A stretch of 64,000 nt of DNA, taken from the NCBI GenBank assembly GCA_964497585.1, contig CAZCDS010000006.1:115307-179306 (forward strand), given 5' to 3'. This document shows, one piece after another, positions 7,800 to 16,618 of this stretch; position 1 is the stretch's first letter, and the number at the start of each line of letters is the position of its first letter. Both the position numbers and the translations under genes were made by a program. The notes below the pieces were generated by a model. The model had not been told where the DNA came from. It saw only the letters and a program-made list of their open reading frames with translations, and did not search any database. The stretch comes from CAZCDS01 sp964497585. Its GTDB lineage: Bacteria > Desulfobacterota > Desulfomonilia > Desulfomonilales > Desulfomonilaceae.

Positions 7800-9734
7800 G
7801 TGCTCGATCTGATGAGGAAACACGCCAAATCGTGGCTGATCAAGGCCGCACTCGGCGGGATTATCGTCACTTTCATTTTCTGGTACGGATGGTCCGGACC
7901 CGGCGAGCAGAGCCGCGACTATGTAGCCAAAGTCAACGACACGGTGATCACCTACGATTATTTCAACACCGTTTACACCAGTGAGTTGGAAAAGATCAGG
8001 CTCCGCTTCAGAGGTGCAATGCCGCCTGATCTACCCAAGAAGCTCAACCTCAGGAAAAGGGTTCTCGACGGACTTGTCAGTCAGATCCTGCTCTTGGACG
8101 AGGCGCGGCGTCTCGGCATGTTCGTCACCGATGAGGACTTGGTCAAGGATATCCGGAACACCCCTATCTTTTCGAGAAACGGGGTTTTCGACGATTACCT
8201 GTACCAGGAGTACCTCCGACAGATCAAGCTCAGCCCGGCCTCTTACGAGACGCTGCGAAGGAAGCAACTCCTCGAGGAGCAGATCGTTGGCACACTCACC
8301 GACGGAGTCAAGACGGAGCCTGCAGAAGTGAAGCGACTCTGGCATTTCCAGAACGACAAGCTCCAACTCGCGGCGATTTTTGTGAAGTCGGCCGATATGA
8401 AGGAAAAGACAGTTCCTGAAAACCAGGCGCTCGAGGACTTCTTCAAGAAAAATCAGGCCAAGTACGAAATCCCTCCGGCCGTGGACCTCGAATACGTGGC
8501 ATTCTCTTGGAAAAACATCAAGGACAGGATCTCCGTAAGTGATGACGAAGCAAAAGAATATTTCGAGAACCACCCTAAAGAATTCATCATACCTGAGAAG
8601 GTCCGGGTGAGACATATCCTCCTGAAGATACCTGGGTCGGCCGCAACCGATGAGAAGCCAGCGGTAAAGCCTGATGCTTCGAAGATCCAGGAAGTAAAGA
8701 AAAAGATAGAGAAAATCCTCGCAGAAATAAAAGGCGGCAAAGACTTCAAGAAAGTTGCAGCCGAGGTCTCGCAAGATGAACAAACCGCAAAGACAGGCGG
8801 AGATCTCGGATTTATCACCCGAGGGACACTGCAACCTGAACTGGAAAAGGCGGCCTTTTCACTCGATGTAGGAGAAGTCTCGGAGCCCATACTCACGAAG
8901 CAGGGGTGGCAGCTGGTGATGGTGGAGGAGAAAAAGCCCGAGAAACAAAAAAAATTCGAGGACGTCAAAGGGGACATCGTCGCCAAGTTGACCGAACAGA
9001 AAGCACGGCGCCGAATCGAAAATCTGGCTGACCAATTCTACGAGAGGGTCTACCGAACCGAGAAGCTCAAAGAATCGGCAAAAGAGTTCGGATTAGCCAC
9101 GAAAAAGGCCGATTTCGTGACCAAAGCGGGGGGAATTCCAGGTATCGGCAATGACAAGGGACTCATGGACGAGGCTTTTCAACTCAAGGCGGGCGAGATA
9201 TCAAAGCTCGTCAGAATGGGCGATCGTTATGTCATCATGAAAGTTCTAAAGGTCATTGACGCCCGAGTGCCCCAACTCGACGAGGTCCGTGCATCGGTTG
9301 AAAAGGATTTCCTCGAGGAGCAAGCGATCGCCGCGGCGAGGAAGAAGGCCGAGAAGATCCTGGACGCGCTGGAAAAAGAGCATCAAAAGCCCGAGGAAGT
9401 GGCCACCCGCTTCGGCGTTTCCTGGGAGAAACTCGATCCCGTCACGCGAACAACCGGTCTCGTGCCCCGGCTCGGAAACGCCCCCGAAGTGACTGAGATG
9501 CTCACCACAGTTTCCAAGGCCTCTCCCGTCTTCCCCAGTCCTATAGACGTCACCGGTGGTGTCGCAGTGGTCCGGCTGAGCGATATCGAACGAGCCAGTG
9601 ACGAACGTTACGCGAAAGAGGCTCAAGCATTCGCCAAATGGATAAAGGACCTTCGACAGCGGGAATTCCTAGAGGGATGGCTCCGCCGACTCAAGGAGAC
9701 CGCCACCATAGACGTGCAGGCGAATGCGTTATAG
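7800..9734 (+). CDS. PpiD/SurA-like periplasmic peptidyl-prolyl isomerase
   Basis: 644 residues. A single N-terminal membrane helix (AALGGIIVTFIFWYGW) anchors the protein, followed by a SurA-N-like chaperone region (about 40-240), a parvulin/rotamase domain at about 265-385 (RVRHILLKI ... GGDLGFITRGTLQPELEKAAFSL, GWQLVMVEEK), and a second, divergent rotamase-like region (about 430-500). This is the PpiD architecture: an inner-membrane-anchored foldase for outer-membrane and periplasmic proteins. The start is GTG at 7800 with AAAGGAG upstream, and a near-perfect promoter precedes it. It appears monocistronic. The second half is too diverged to say whether it is catalytic. Confidence 0.88.
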   Translation: MLDLMRKHAKSWLIKAALGGIIVTFIFWYGWSGPGEQSRDYVAKVNDTVITYDYFNTVYTSELEKIRLRFRGAMPPDLPKKLNLRKRVLDGLVSQILLLDEARRLGMFVTDEDLVKDIRNTPIFSRNGVFDDYLYQEYLRQIKLSPASYETLRRKQLLEEQIVGTLTDGVKTEPAEVKRLWHFQNDKLQLAAIFVKSADMKEKTVPENQALEDFFKKNQAKYEIPPAVDLEYVAFSWKNIKDRISVSDDEAKEYFENHPKEFIIPEKVRVRHILLKIPGSAATDEKPAVKPDASKIQEVKKKIEKILAEIKGGKDFKKVAAEVSQDEQTAKTGGDLGFITRGTLQPELEKAAFSLDVGEVSEPILTKQGWQLVMVEEKKPEKQKKFEDVKGDIVAKLTEQKARRRIENLADQFYERVYRTEKLKESAKEFGLATKKADFVTKAGGIPGIGNDKGLMDEAFQLKAGEISKLVRMGDRYVIMKVLKVIDARVPQLDEVRASVEKDFLEEQAIAAARKKAEKILDALEKEHQKPEEVATRFGVSWEKLDPVTRTTGLVPRLGNAPEVTEMLTTVSKASPVFPSPIDVTGGVAVVRLSDIERASDERYAKEAQAFAKWIKDLRQREFLEGWLRRLKETATIDVQANAL

Positions 9735-10339
9735 CAGTCAGTTGGCCTTGCGGAGGCGCGTCCGGTCTCAAACGAACTCTCGTGCGTCGAAAGGCACAAT
9801 CGCGGGGGACGCGGACCTGAAAGCCGCCTCACTTTAACCCTCTCCCCAAAATCGCCCTTTTACCTCCGCGAGACAATGGGTAAGCTTGATCCTCGGTGAA
9901 CTGGTTAAGCGGCAAGATGCCGTTCCTACCCGTCGCTCCGGAACCTTGGAATCCGCACCGAGGGCTGCATAATACCAATGACCGATCACATAAGTGCCAT
10001 AGGATCGGAGCATGAAGACACGGAACTGCCATAGCAGATCCGTGGCACCCCACGTTTGTGCCCTATGGAAGATGGACAAGCTACTGACCGCGGCGAGGCG
10101 TGGTCAGTGCTCATGTATGGGCCACCGAGTGAGCGGTTTTTTGCGAAATGGTAGCGCTCATGAGAAAGGGCATCGGTATAAGAGACCGGCCGGGTGCCGC
10201 TGGCGCCTTGTCCATAAGCGCGATTCTATGCGGAGGGGACGTTTGTCACCTGCTGCAACCGTTAGGCCTTGGCGGGAGAGGCAACAGGGATGGTTATTCT
10301 TGGGCCCTAATCTCAATATGGTTCACCATGCAAAAAAAA
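9735..10339. other. Gene-free region between convergent ppiD and hydrogenase
   Basis: No coding sequence can be supported. A 22-bp segment at 10007-10028 matches 60701-60722 at 20 positions, so it contains at least one fragment of a dispersed sequence. Confidence 0.5.
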
Positions 10340-10359
10340 GGACGGCCAAAAGGCCGTCC
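10332..10359 (-). terminator. Rho-independent terminator of hydrogenase operon
   Basis: Read on the minus strand, a perfect 8-bp GC-rich stem (GGACGGCC/GGCCGTCC, 10340-10347 and 10352-10359) with a 4-nt loop is followed by eight U residues (10339-10332). It lies 26 bp after the large-subunit stop codon. Confidence 0.95.
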
Positions 10360-10384
10360 GTGCAATTGATGGACAGGTTTCCCG

Positions 10385-12049
10385 TTAGGATACTTTGAAC
10401 TTGTAGACCTCATTGCTTTCCGGATCGATCACGTGAACCGCGCAGGCGATGCACGGGTCGAAGGAGTGGACCGTTCGGAGGATCTCGAGAGGCTTTTTGG
10501 GATCCGCAACAGGCGTCCCGATCAGGGCGTGCTCCACGGGGCCTTTCTGGCCCTTCCTGTCCTCGGGCCCGAGGTTCCATGTGGAAGGAACCACCTGCTG
10601 GTAGTTCTTGATCTTGCCCTTCTCGATATTGACCCAGTGTCCAAGCGAGCCGCGTGCAACGTCGTTGAGGCCCATGCCCTGGCCGTTGACTGTCTCGTCG
10701 AGTTTGTACGCCGTAAAGGTCTTGGTGTCCCCCTTCTTGATGTTCTCGATGAGATCCATGCACCACTTTTCCGCGCGCTTGGTGTTCACCAGGCATTTGA
10801 TGCCGCGGGCGCCGATCCGGCCGAGCGTCGACAGAAGAGCCGTGGGCTTCACGCTCAGCTTCTTGCATACCATATCGACGGAGGATTTGATCTCCTTGTT
10901 CCCACCGAGGTAGGCAACGAGGACCTGCGCCAATGGACCCACTTCCATGGGCTTGCCGCCATAGCGGGGGGCCTTGAGCCAAGAGTACTTGCCGTCCTTC
11001 GACTTGGTGTCGGGTACTGCGCCCTTGAGCGCGTCTCCTGAGAGCGGCTTGGTCTCGCCGACCGCGGGATTGAGGTTGGTGTTGCCCTCGTACCACGAAC
11101 GGGCGACATCTTCGGTGATCTTCTGAGGATCCACCGGAATCAGCTTGAGCTTGCCGCCGACAACCGCGCCGCGCGGGAAGTAGAAGCTCTTCGGCTCGTC
11201 GGGGCCTTCGGGGAAGTCGCCGTAGGCCAAAAAGTTCGCGTTTCCACCGTACTTGGTCCAGTCTTTGTAGAAGCTTGCAACCGCGAGCAGATCGGGAATG
11301 TAGACATCTTCGATGAACCTGATCTGCTCACGCAGGAGGTACAGGTACTGAGAGATACGGTCCGCGTTGAGCTGCTCGATGACGGTCACACCGCCCGGGA
11401 GGTGTCCTTGCAGATGCGGGTTCTTTGCGCCCCAGATAGCAGTCAACTGTGCGGCGAAGACCTGTTGACGGAGGTTGTCAAGATAATGGCCGACGGCCAT
11501 CAGGTTGGCTTCCGGCGGAAGCTTGTACGCTTTATGTCCCCAGTAGGCGTTGGCGAAGGGTCCCAACTGACCGGAATCCACGAAGGACTTCAGCTTGGAT
11601 TTGAGCGCTGAATAGTAGGCCGAACTCTGCGGCCGGCCGCTGACGTTGTCCGACAGCTTGGCTGTCTTCTTGGGACTCGCCTTCAGCGCGGAGACCACGT
11701 CCACCCAGTCCAGTGCACAGAGTTGATAGAAGTGAACGGAATGATCATGAGCATTCTGCGCCGCATGACAGAGGTTCCGCACGATCCTTGCATTGGGGGG
11801 TATCTCGATCTTCAGAGCGTTTTCGACGGCCCTGACCGAGGCCAATGAATGAACCAACGTACAGACGCCGCAGGAGCGCTGGGTCAGCAGATGAGCATCC
11901 CGGGGATCTCTTCCCTGGAGGATGATCTCAAGTCCCCTGAACAGCGTTCCACTACTCCAGGCGTCTTTGACCTTGCCCTTCTCGATTTCTACCTCGATTC
12001 GGAGGTGACCCTCAATTCTCGGAATGGGGTCAACTACGACTCTTGCCAT
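10385..12049 (-). CDS. hynA: Periplasmic [NiFe] hydrogenase large subunit
   Basis: 554 residues from the ATG at 12049, which follows AAAGGAGCG; an in-frame start at 12067 lies within that site. It binds the Ni-Fe active site: the N-terminal motif RSCGVCTLVH (Cys60, Cys63) and the C-terminal motif DPCIACAVH (Cys533, Cys536) supply the four ligands. The first C-terminal ligand is an ordinary Cys codon, so this is a [NiFe], not a [NiFeSe], enzyme. The 15-residue tail after His539 should be removed by a maturation endopeptidase, which is not encoded nearby. H2 oxidation in the periplasm with electrons passed to cytochromes is the usual role in sulfate reducers. The gene follows the small subunit by 66 nt and ends at a strong terminator. 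Confidence 0.96.
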   Translation of the reverse strand: MARVVVDPIPRIEGHLRIEVEIEKGKVKDAWSSGTLFRGLEIILQGRDPRDAHLLTQRSCGVCTLVHSLASVRAVENALKIEIPPNARIVRNLCHAAQNAHDHSVHFYQLCALDWVDVVSALKASPKKTAKLSDNVSGRPQSSAYYSALKSKLKSFVDSGQLGPFANAYWGHKAYKLPPEANLMAVGHYLDNLRQQVFAAQLTAIWGAKNPHLQGHLPGGVTVIEQLNADRISQYLYLLREQIRFIEDVYIPDLLAVASFYKDWTKYGGNANFLAYGDFPEGPDEPKSFYFPRGAVVGGKLKLIPVDPQKITEDVARSWYEGNTNLNPAVGETKPLSGDALKGAVPDTKSKDGKYSWLKAPRYGGKPMEVGPLAQVLVAYLGGNKEIKSSVDMVCKKLSVKPTALLSTLGRIGARGIKCLVNTKRAEKWCMDLIENIKKGDTKTFTAYKLDETVNGQGMGLNDVARGSLGHWVNIEKGKIKNYQQVVPSTWNLGPEDRKGQKGPVEHALIGTPVADPKKPLEILRTVHSFDPCIACAVHVIDPESNEVYKFKVS

Positions 12050-12115
12050 TGTATCGCTCCTTTTCAAAGAAATCGTTTCGTCGAGTATGTTTTCGGTTCT
12101 TGACCCCTATCTCCG

Positions 12116-13051
12116 TTATTTCTCGACATAGAAGGGGCTCATCTCATCCCAGAAGTTGGGCTCGCTGCAGCCGATGCAGGGGTGACCCGCGCCAATGGGC
12201 CAGTTGGTTCCCTGATTCCACTTGATCTTCGGGCAGTTGTTGTACGTCTCCGGGCCCTTGCAGCCGACTTTGTAGAGGCAGAAGCCCTTGGCTGCTCCCT
12301 CGTCACCGAACTCCTTGACGAACTCTTCGTTCTCGAAGTGACCTCGCCGGGGACAGTTGTCGTGGATCAGGTACCCGTAGGCAAACAGCGGCCTGCCCTT
12401 GTCGTCGAGGGGCGGCAATTTGCCCAGCAGCAGGTAGTGAACAACCGTGGCCACCATGTTGTCCGCGTTGGGTGGACAGCCGGAGATGTTGACCGTCTTT
12501 ACGCCCGTCACTTCGCTGACGCTCTTGGCCTGAGTGGGATTTGGCTTGGCAGCCTGAACGCCTCCGAAACATGCGCAGTTGCCCACGCAGACGGTCGCTG
12601 CGGCGTTCTTGACCACCTCCTTGGCCACGTCAACGCCTGTCTTGCCGTGAATCTTCAGGTAGACTCCGTTGTCCTTGGTGGGGATTCCACCTTCGACGAC
12701 GCAGATGTACTTGCCCTTGTTCTTCTTGACGGTGTCTTCGAGAATCTGCTCCGCCTGATCGCCTGCGGCAGCCATAACGGTGTCGTGGTAGGCGAGATCG
12801 ATCACGTCAAGAATGATGTCCGCGGCCCAAGGATAGGTAGTGCGGATAAAGGACTCGGTGCACCCGGTGCACTCGGCCATCTGGATCCACACCACCGTCG
12901 GGCGCTTCTTCGCGACCGCCTCCGCGATCCTGGGAGCGAAGGACATGGGCAGTCCCAAGACGGTGGCCATGAAGCCGCAGAACTTCATGAAGTCCCGTCG
13001 TGAGACGCCTTTCATTGCCAACCTTTCGGGAACCTCAATGGGCTTGTCCAT
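12116..13051 (-). CDS. hynB: [NiFe] hydrogenase small subunit, Tat-exported
   Basis: 311 residues. The twin-arginine motif SRRDFMKF and a hydrophobic stretch at about 17-45 mark Tat export, which carries the large subunit along. ECTGCTES begins the proximal-cluster binding set, and further Cys/His ligands occur at CVGNCACFGG, GCPP, HDNCPRRGHF, CLYKVGCKG and PCIGCSEPNFWD, enough for three Fe-S clusters. There is no C-terminal hydrophobic anchor, so the heterodimer is soluble and periplasmic, as in the Desulfovibrio HynAB type. Two adjacent ATGs (13054, 13051) follow AAGGAGG; the second has better spacing. A candidate promoter lies about 200 bp upstream. Confidence 0.95.
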   Translation of the reverse strand: MDKPIEVPERLAMKGVSRRDFMKFCGFMATVLGLPMSFAPRIAEAVAKKRPTVVWIQMAECTGCTESFIRTTYPWAADIILDVIDLAYHDTVMAAAGDQAEQILEDTVKKNKGKYICVVEGGIPTKDNGVYLKIHGKTGVDVAKEVVKNAAATVCVGNCACFGGVQAAKPNPTQAKSVSEVTGVKTVNISGCPPNADNMVATVVHYLLLGKLPPLDDKGRPLFAYGYLIHDNCPRRGHFENEEFVKEFGDEGAAKGFCLYKVGCKGPETYNNCPKIKWNQGTNWPIGAGHPCIGCSEPNFWDEMSPFYVEK

Positions 13052-13054
13052 CAT

Positions 13055-13442
13055 TAACCTCCTTGCTGGACTTCGAAAAGACTACTCCATTATCGGTTAC
13101 TTTTCACACCTCTGGCATCAGGATCAGACCCGAATCCCCGGCTGATCTTCAGCTTTTGAGTCGCCCGGACGCCCGGCCGCTATGTGAAATCTTGACTACT
13201 GCGATGGGGCTTAGTTGGACCAGCAAAACCACACTCTTTACCCTAACGGCACATCATAATCGAGGAAATCTGTAAAATCAACAAGAATTCCGAGGTGCTA
13301 CGATTTTAGCATACGTGCCACAAAGAGGACCCCTGCCTTCCCCCATCCGGTGACAGGGCCTGAGTCGGGACGTTTGTTCTGTAGTAGCCCCGTGCCGCGC
13401 CACACCCTTGCGCCTGGTTTTCTCAGCCAAAGAGGCTCCCTC
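13055..13442. other. Hydrogenase leader and intergenic region
   Basis: No gene. It contains the candidate minus-strand promoter at 13253-13281, which implies a leader of about 195 nt before the small-subunit gene. No sigma54-type GG/GC pair was seen. Confidence 0.5.
13253..13281 (-). promoter_or_regulatory. Candidate sigma70 promoter for hydrogenase operon
   Basis: On the minus strand, TTGATT (13276-13281), a 17-nt spacer and a perfect TATGAT (13253-13258) are correctly oriented towards the small-subunit gene. Confidence 0.6.
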
Positions 13443-14726
13443 TTACTTTCCCAGGCTCTTACGTACTGCATCGAGGGTCTTGTCCACATCCTCGTCCGTA
13501 TGGGCAGTGCTCACGAACCAGGCTTCGAATGGCGATGGAGCGATGTACACCCCCTCTTCGATCATCCTGCCGAAGAATCGGGTGAACTGCTGCCGGTCGG
13601 CCTTACAGGCGTCCTCAAAGTTTGAGACGGCCCCTTCGTGAAAGAAAAGCGAAAACATGGAACCGACTCTGTTGACGGTATGAGCAATACCTTTTTCCGT
13701 CAGAATTGAATCGATCCCGTCAGCTAGCGTGGATGCTCGGCGCTCCAATGAGGGATAAGGGTTGTCTCTCCGAAGGACGCCCAGCGCGGCCAAGCCGGCC
13801 GCCACCGCCAGCGGATTCCCCGAGAGGGTGCCCGCCTGGTACACCCCTCCTTCCGGCGCGAGGTCCGACATGATAGCGGCAGGCCCGCCAAACGCCCCCA
13901 CAGGCAGGCCGCCGCCGATGATCTTGCCCAGGCACGTCAGATCCGGCTGCACGCTGAAGAGTTCTTGAGCGCCGCCCGCCGCAACCCGGAACCCGGTGAT
14001 CACCTCGTCGAATACCAGCAGTGCGCCGTCGCGCGTGCAGAGTTCCCGAAGTCCGGCCAGGAAACCCTCTTTGGGCGGCACCACGCCCATATTTCCGGCC
14101 ACCGGTTCAACCACCACCGCGGCAGTCGAACGGCGAGTCCTCTCCATCTGCGACCGAACCGCATCCAGGTCGTTGAAGGGGAGGATAACCGTCTGCTCGA
14201 CCGTGGCGCTGGGGACCCCCCGAGAATCGGGCACTGAAAGCGTCAGGGCTCCCGAGCCTGCCCGCGCCAGCAGCCCGTCCGAATGACCATGGTAGCATCC
14301 GGCAAATTTGATGATCTTGTCCCTGCCGGTGTGGCCTCTGGCGAGCCGAATTGCGCTCATGACCGCTTCGGTGCCGGAATTGACGAGGCGCACCATTTCC
14401 ACCGTCGGCACCATTTCGGTGATCGCGCGAGCCATTTCCAGTTCCCTACGCGTGGGCGCGCCGAAGGACGTCCCGTCCTTCATGGCGGTGTTGATGGCTT
14501 CAAGCACCTCCGGATGGGCGTGACCCAGGATGAGCGGGCCCCAGGAACCGACGTAATCGATGAACTCGTTGCCGTCCTCGTCGATGATCTTCGATCCTTT
14601 ACCGGAACGGATGAACCGCGGAGGCAGCCCCACCGCCTTGAAGGCCCGAACGGGAGAATTGACTCCCCCAGGAATCACTTTCTTGGACTGGGCAAAAAGT
14701 GCTTCCGATATCTCGTTTTTCCTCAT
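13443..14726 (-). CDS. hemL: Glutamate-1-semialdehyde 2,1-aminomutase
   Basis: 427 residues, the normal family length. It is a PLP-dependent class-III aminotransferase fold enzyme that converts glutamate-1-semialdehyde to 5-aminolevulinate in the C5 route to tetrapyrroles. Diagnostic segments are IPGGVNSPVRAF, the cofactor region NSGTEAVMSAIRLARG, CYHGHSDG, FDEVITGFR, and the PLP lysine in LGKIIGGGLPVGAFGG (about Lys268). It lies downstream of, and on the same strand as, the siroheme-decarboxylase-like gene (262-nt gap), which ties it to the siroheme-derived heme branch. The start ATG has only a weak purine run (GTGAGG) upstream. Confidence 0.97.
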   Translation of the reverse strand: MRKNEISEALFAQSKKVIPGGVNSPVRAFKAVGLPPRFIRSGKGSKIIDEDGNEFIDYVGSWGPLILGHAHPEVLEAINTAMKDGTSFGAPTRRELEMARAITEMVPTVEMVRLVNSGTEAVMSAIRLARGHTGRDKIIKFAGCYHGHSDGLLARAGSGALTLSVPDSRGVPSATVEQTVILPFNDLDAVRSQMERTRRSTAAVVVEPVAGNMGVVPPKEGFLAGLRELCTRDGALLVFDEVITGFRVAAGGAQELFSVQPDLTCLGKIIGGGLPVGAFGGPAAIMSDLAPEGGVYQAGTLSGNPLAVAAGLAALGVLRRDNPYPSLERRASTLADGIDSILTEKGIAHTVNRVGSMFSLFFHEGAVSNFEDACKADRQQFTRFFGRMIEEGVYIAPSPFEAWFVSTAHTDEDVDKTLDAVRKSLGK

Positions 14727-14988
14727 CGATTACGAACCTCACACTTGTCATGAAGATGATCGGTTTGTCCCTGCAAATCATTTCACGCGACGATGTCGCT
14801 CCGCAGCGCTCACCGTCATCGCTCAGTACGGGGGATCCGTAGCGCCCAAGTAACACGCAGTGCCGGTCCTTCGGTTCTCCGAACGAAGTAATCTCCGACA
14901 AGGCGGGAATAATATCGCTTCGTCGTCTCACTGGGGGCAATGACGCGTTGGCAGAGAGCCGTGACCTCGCGTAACTACGGGCTTGCGT

Positions 14989-15489
14989 TCACCCATGCCG
15001 GCCGTCGTCTTCGCGAAAATAGGTCATACTGACCTTCTTAAGCTCCCGCTCACTGAAGAGGATCTCGTACTCTTCCACCCCCACCCTCTCGGACATTCGT
15101 TTCACGATTTCGAGACAGCCTTCCTCGGAGGAGGCGTGGACCATGGTAAAGAGTGTTCCTCCGGTCTTGCCGAAGGGAATCCTCTCATAGCAGTGGGTCA
15201 CGTCAGGGAACGACGCGAGCATCCGCCCGACTTCTTCGATTCGCTCCGGTTCGACTTTCCAGACGACCATGCCGTTGAAGGAGATCCCAGCTTCCATGTG
15301 ACGGATCATCGCTCCGATCCGTCGGATGACCCCTTCTTCCTTCATTCGGCGGATCCGGCAGATCACCTCGTCTTCAGTGATAGACAGTGTCTCTGCCATC
15401 CGAGCATAAGGTTCGGACGACTCGTCGAAGTCGCCTTGCATTTCCATGAGGATCCGTTTGTCAATTCCGTCCAGGATCGTCTGTGACAT
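14989..15489 (-). CDS. Siroheme decarboxylase subunit (AhbA/AhbB, Lrp/AsnC-like)
   Basis: 166 residues. The N-terminal winged helix (LDGIDKRILMEMQGDF ... MAETLSITEDEVICRIRRMKEEGVIRRIGA) and the RAM-like C-terminal half with NGMVVWKV, the DVTHCYER-PFG-TGGTLFTMVHA region and the CLEIVKRM helix match the AhbA/AhbB/NirDGLH family rather than true Lrp regulators. In sulfate reducers AhbAB decarboxylates siroheme to didecarboxysiroheme on the way to heme. Only one subunit gene is present here; which of A or B it is cannot be settled by eye. The start at 15489 (GGGGA upstream) matches the family N-terminus; the frame stays open 24 codons further. hemL downstream supports the assignment. Confidence 0.82.
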   Translation of the reverse strand: MSQTILDGIDKRILMEMQGDFDESSEPYARMAETLSITEDEVICRIRRMKEEGVIRRIGAMIRHMEAGISFNGMVVWKVEPERIEEVGRMLASFPDVTHCYERIPFGKTGGTLFTMVHASSEEGCLEIVKRMSERVGVEEYEILFSERELKKVSMTYFREDDGRHG

Positions 15490-15539
15490 TATCTGGTCCC
15501 CGTTTGCCAATTGAGGTACTATATACCGCCGAACAATCG

Positions 15540-16271
15540 ATGAACAGTGAAAACCGCACAATCTGCCTCGTCTTTCCCATGGGCATGGAACTCGCCCCCT
15601 TTCTCCATCGCGTCGAGGTGCGTGAGCGCTGGAAGGAGGGAAAGGCTACCTTCCGGCACGCCTGCTTCGAAGATACGCCATTGGTCCTGGTCAGATCGGG
15701 AATCGGTCCGACACGAGCGGCTCAAGCTGTCAGGAGTCTCAAAGTCCGGCCGTCGGCCATCCTCAGCGTGGGCCTTGCGGGAGCACTGAACCGGGAACTC
15801 AAGCTGGGAGACCTGATCGTCGCGTCGGAGACTGTGTCAGAGACGACACCCGATGATCCAGTGGCGTGGTCGTTGCAGCTTGTGGGGCGAGTCGAGAAGG
15901 CCTGCCGGTCGGAATACGGTTCATGCAGGATAGGCCGTATCGTGACCGTAGATCGGGGCATCTTCCCGCGAGAGCAACGAGAACAACTGTACCGGAATAC
16001 CGGGGCCTGTGCCGTGGATATGGAAAGCCATGCCATGGGGCTCGAATCCCGAAGGCTGGGAATTCCCTTTACGGCCCTGCGGGTGATTTCCGACGACCTT
16101 CGTACGAGCTCACTACCCGATCCCCCCTTGTTCCGCAACCTATGGAGGAATCCTTGGACGCTGCCCCGTGTACTCACCTCGGCTTGGCGGTGGAGTCTCT
16201 TCCTCCGCGATGTCAGGCGGGTGGTTCGCAAACTTCCACCGGTGCTCGTCACGTTGATCAGAGATTGGTAA
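15540..16271 (+). CDS. Nucleoside-phosphorylase-family protein (HpnG/MTAN-like)
   Basis: 243 residues of the PNP/UDP phosphorylase superfamily: LVFPMGMELAPF at the N-terminus, VRSGIGPTRA, ILSVGLAGALN and the nucleobase/ribose signature CAVDMESHAMG with the catalytic-type Glu. The closest shape by eye is the hopanoid-biosynthesis phosphorylase HpnG, which removes adenine from adenosylhopane; futalosine or methylthioadenosine hydrolases are alternatives. No squalene-hopene cyclase gene is in the window. The start is uncertain: the ATG at 15540 has no good ribosome binding site, while the frame opens at 15483, overlapping the divergent ahb gene start. Confidence 0.65.
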   Translation: MNSENRTICLVFPMGMELAPFLHRVEVRERWKEGKATFRHACFEDTPLVLVRSGIGPTRAAQAVRSLKVRPSAILSVGLAGALNRELKLGDLIVASETVSETTPDDPVAWSLQLVGRVEKACRSEYGSCRIGRIVTVDRGIFPREQREQLYRNTGACAVDMESHAMGLESRRLGIPFTALRVISDDLRTSSLPDPPLFRNLWRNPWTLPRVLTSAWRWSLFLRDVRRVVRKLPPVLVTLIRDW

Positions 16272-16372
16272 CGGAGCGGGACAGCCCGGACAGGGTAGTA
16301 TATCGGGAACCTTGCAGGTCGTCCCAGAGCTCACCTATTTCGGTCTGTTCCGCCGCTTCTTTGAAAACTTTC

Positions 16373-16401
16373 TTGACACGGTGGGAACGTAGGTTTATGA
16401 T
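16373..16401 (+). promoter_or_regulatory. Consensus sigma70 promoter of orphan transcript
   Basis: TTGACA (16373-16378), a 17-nt spacer and TATGAT (16396-16401), the same hexamers and spacing as the ppiD-like promoter. No ORF begins within 200 bp; the transcript would instead run into a terminated hairpin. Confidence 0.85.
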
Positions 16402-16407
16402 GTCGTA

Positions 16408-16490
16408 GCTAGCCTTGCAATCGCCCGACGGACGACCGTATCCTCCTTTATGGAGCCATACCCGTTAGTCCCCTCCGTCGGGCTTCTTTT
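16408..16490 (+). ncRNA. Candidate small RNA (about 80 nt) with own promoter
   Basis: Starts about 7 nt after a consensus -10 box. A closing 10-bp stem (16423-16432 with 16474-16483, GCCCGACGGA/TCCGTCGGGC) encloses an inner hairpin CTCC-TTTAT-GGAG (16443-16455) and is followed directly by TTCTTTT, a terminator-like tail. The inner arm exposes a CCTCC motif complementary to Shine-Dalgarno sequences, as in many trans-acting sRNAs. There is no ORF inside. I do not recognise it as 6S, SRP, tmRNA, RNase P or a known riboswitch. No expression data are available. Confidence 0.65.
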
Positions 16491-16618
16491 GTTCTTGGTC
16501 TGTGGTTGTCCCCGTTGCGCGAACGCCGAAGGCAGACTCTTGAGAACAATTGATCGCTTCGGTCGGATGTGGTCTAATGAAATAATAGTCTGATCGGGAC
16601 AACGAAGAGCGGAGAGCT

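Larger units (their letters stand above)
16272..16618. other. Intergenic region harbouring candidate small RNA
   Basis: No protein gene is credible here. The region is occupied by the promoter (16373-16401), the candidate sRNA (about 16408-16490) and roughly 130 bp of unremarkable DNA before the next gene. Confidence 0.6.

Noticed and set aside
10385..12049. [NiFeSe] hydrogenase with selenocysteine
   Set aside because: The C-terminal ligand codon is Cys, with no in-frame TGA and no SECIS-like hairpin seen.
12182..13003. 273-codon plus-strand frame opposite the hydrogenase small subunit
   Set aside because: Shadow of a firmly identified gene; no domain and no ribosome site.
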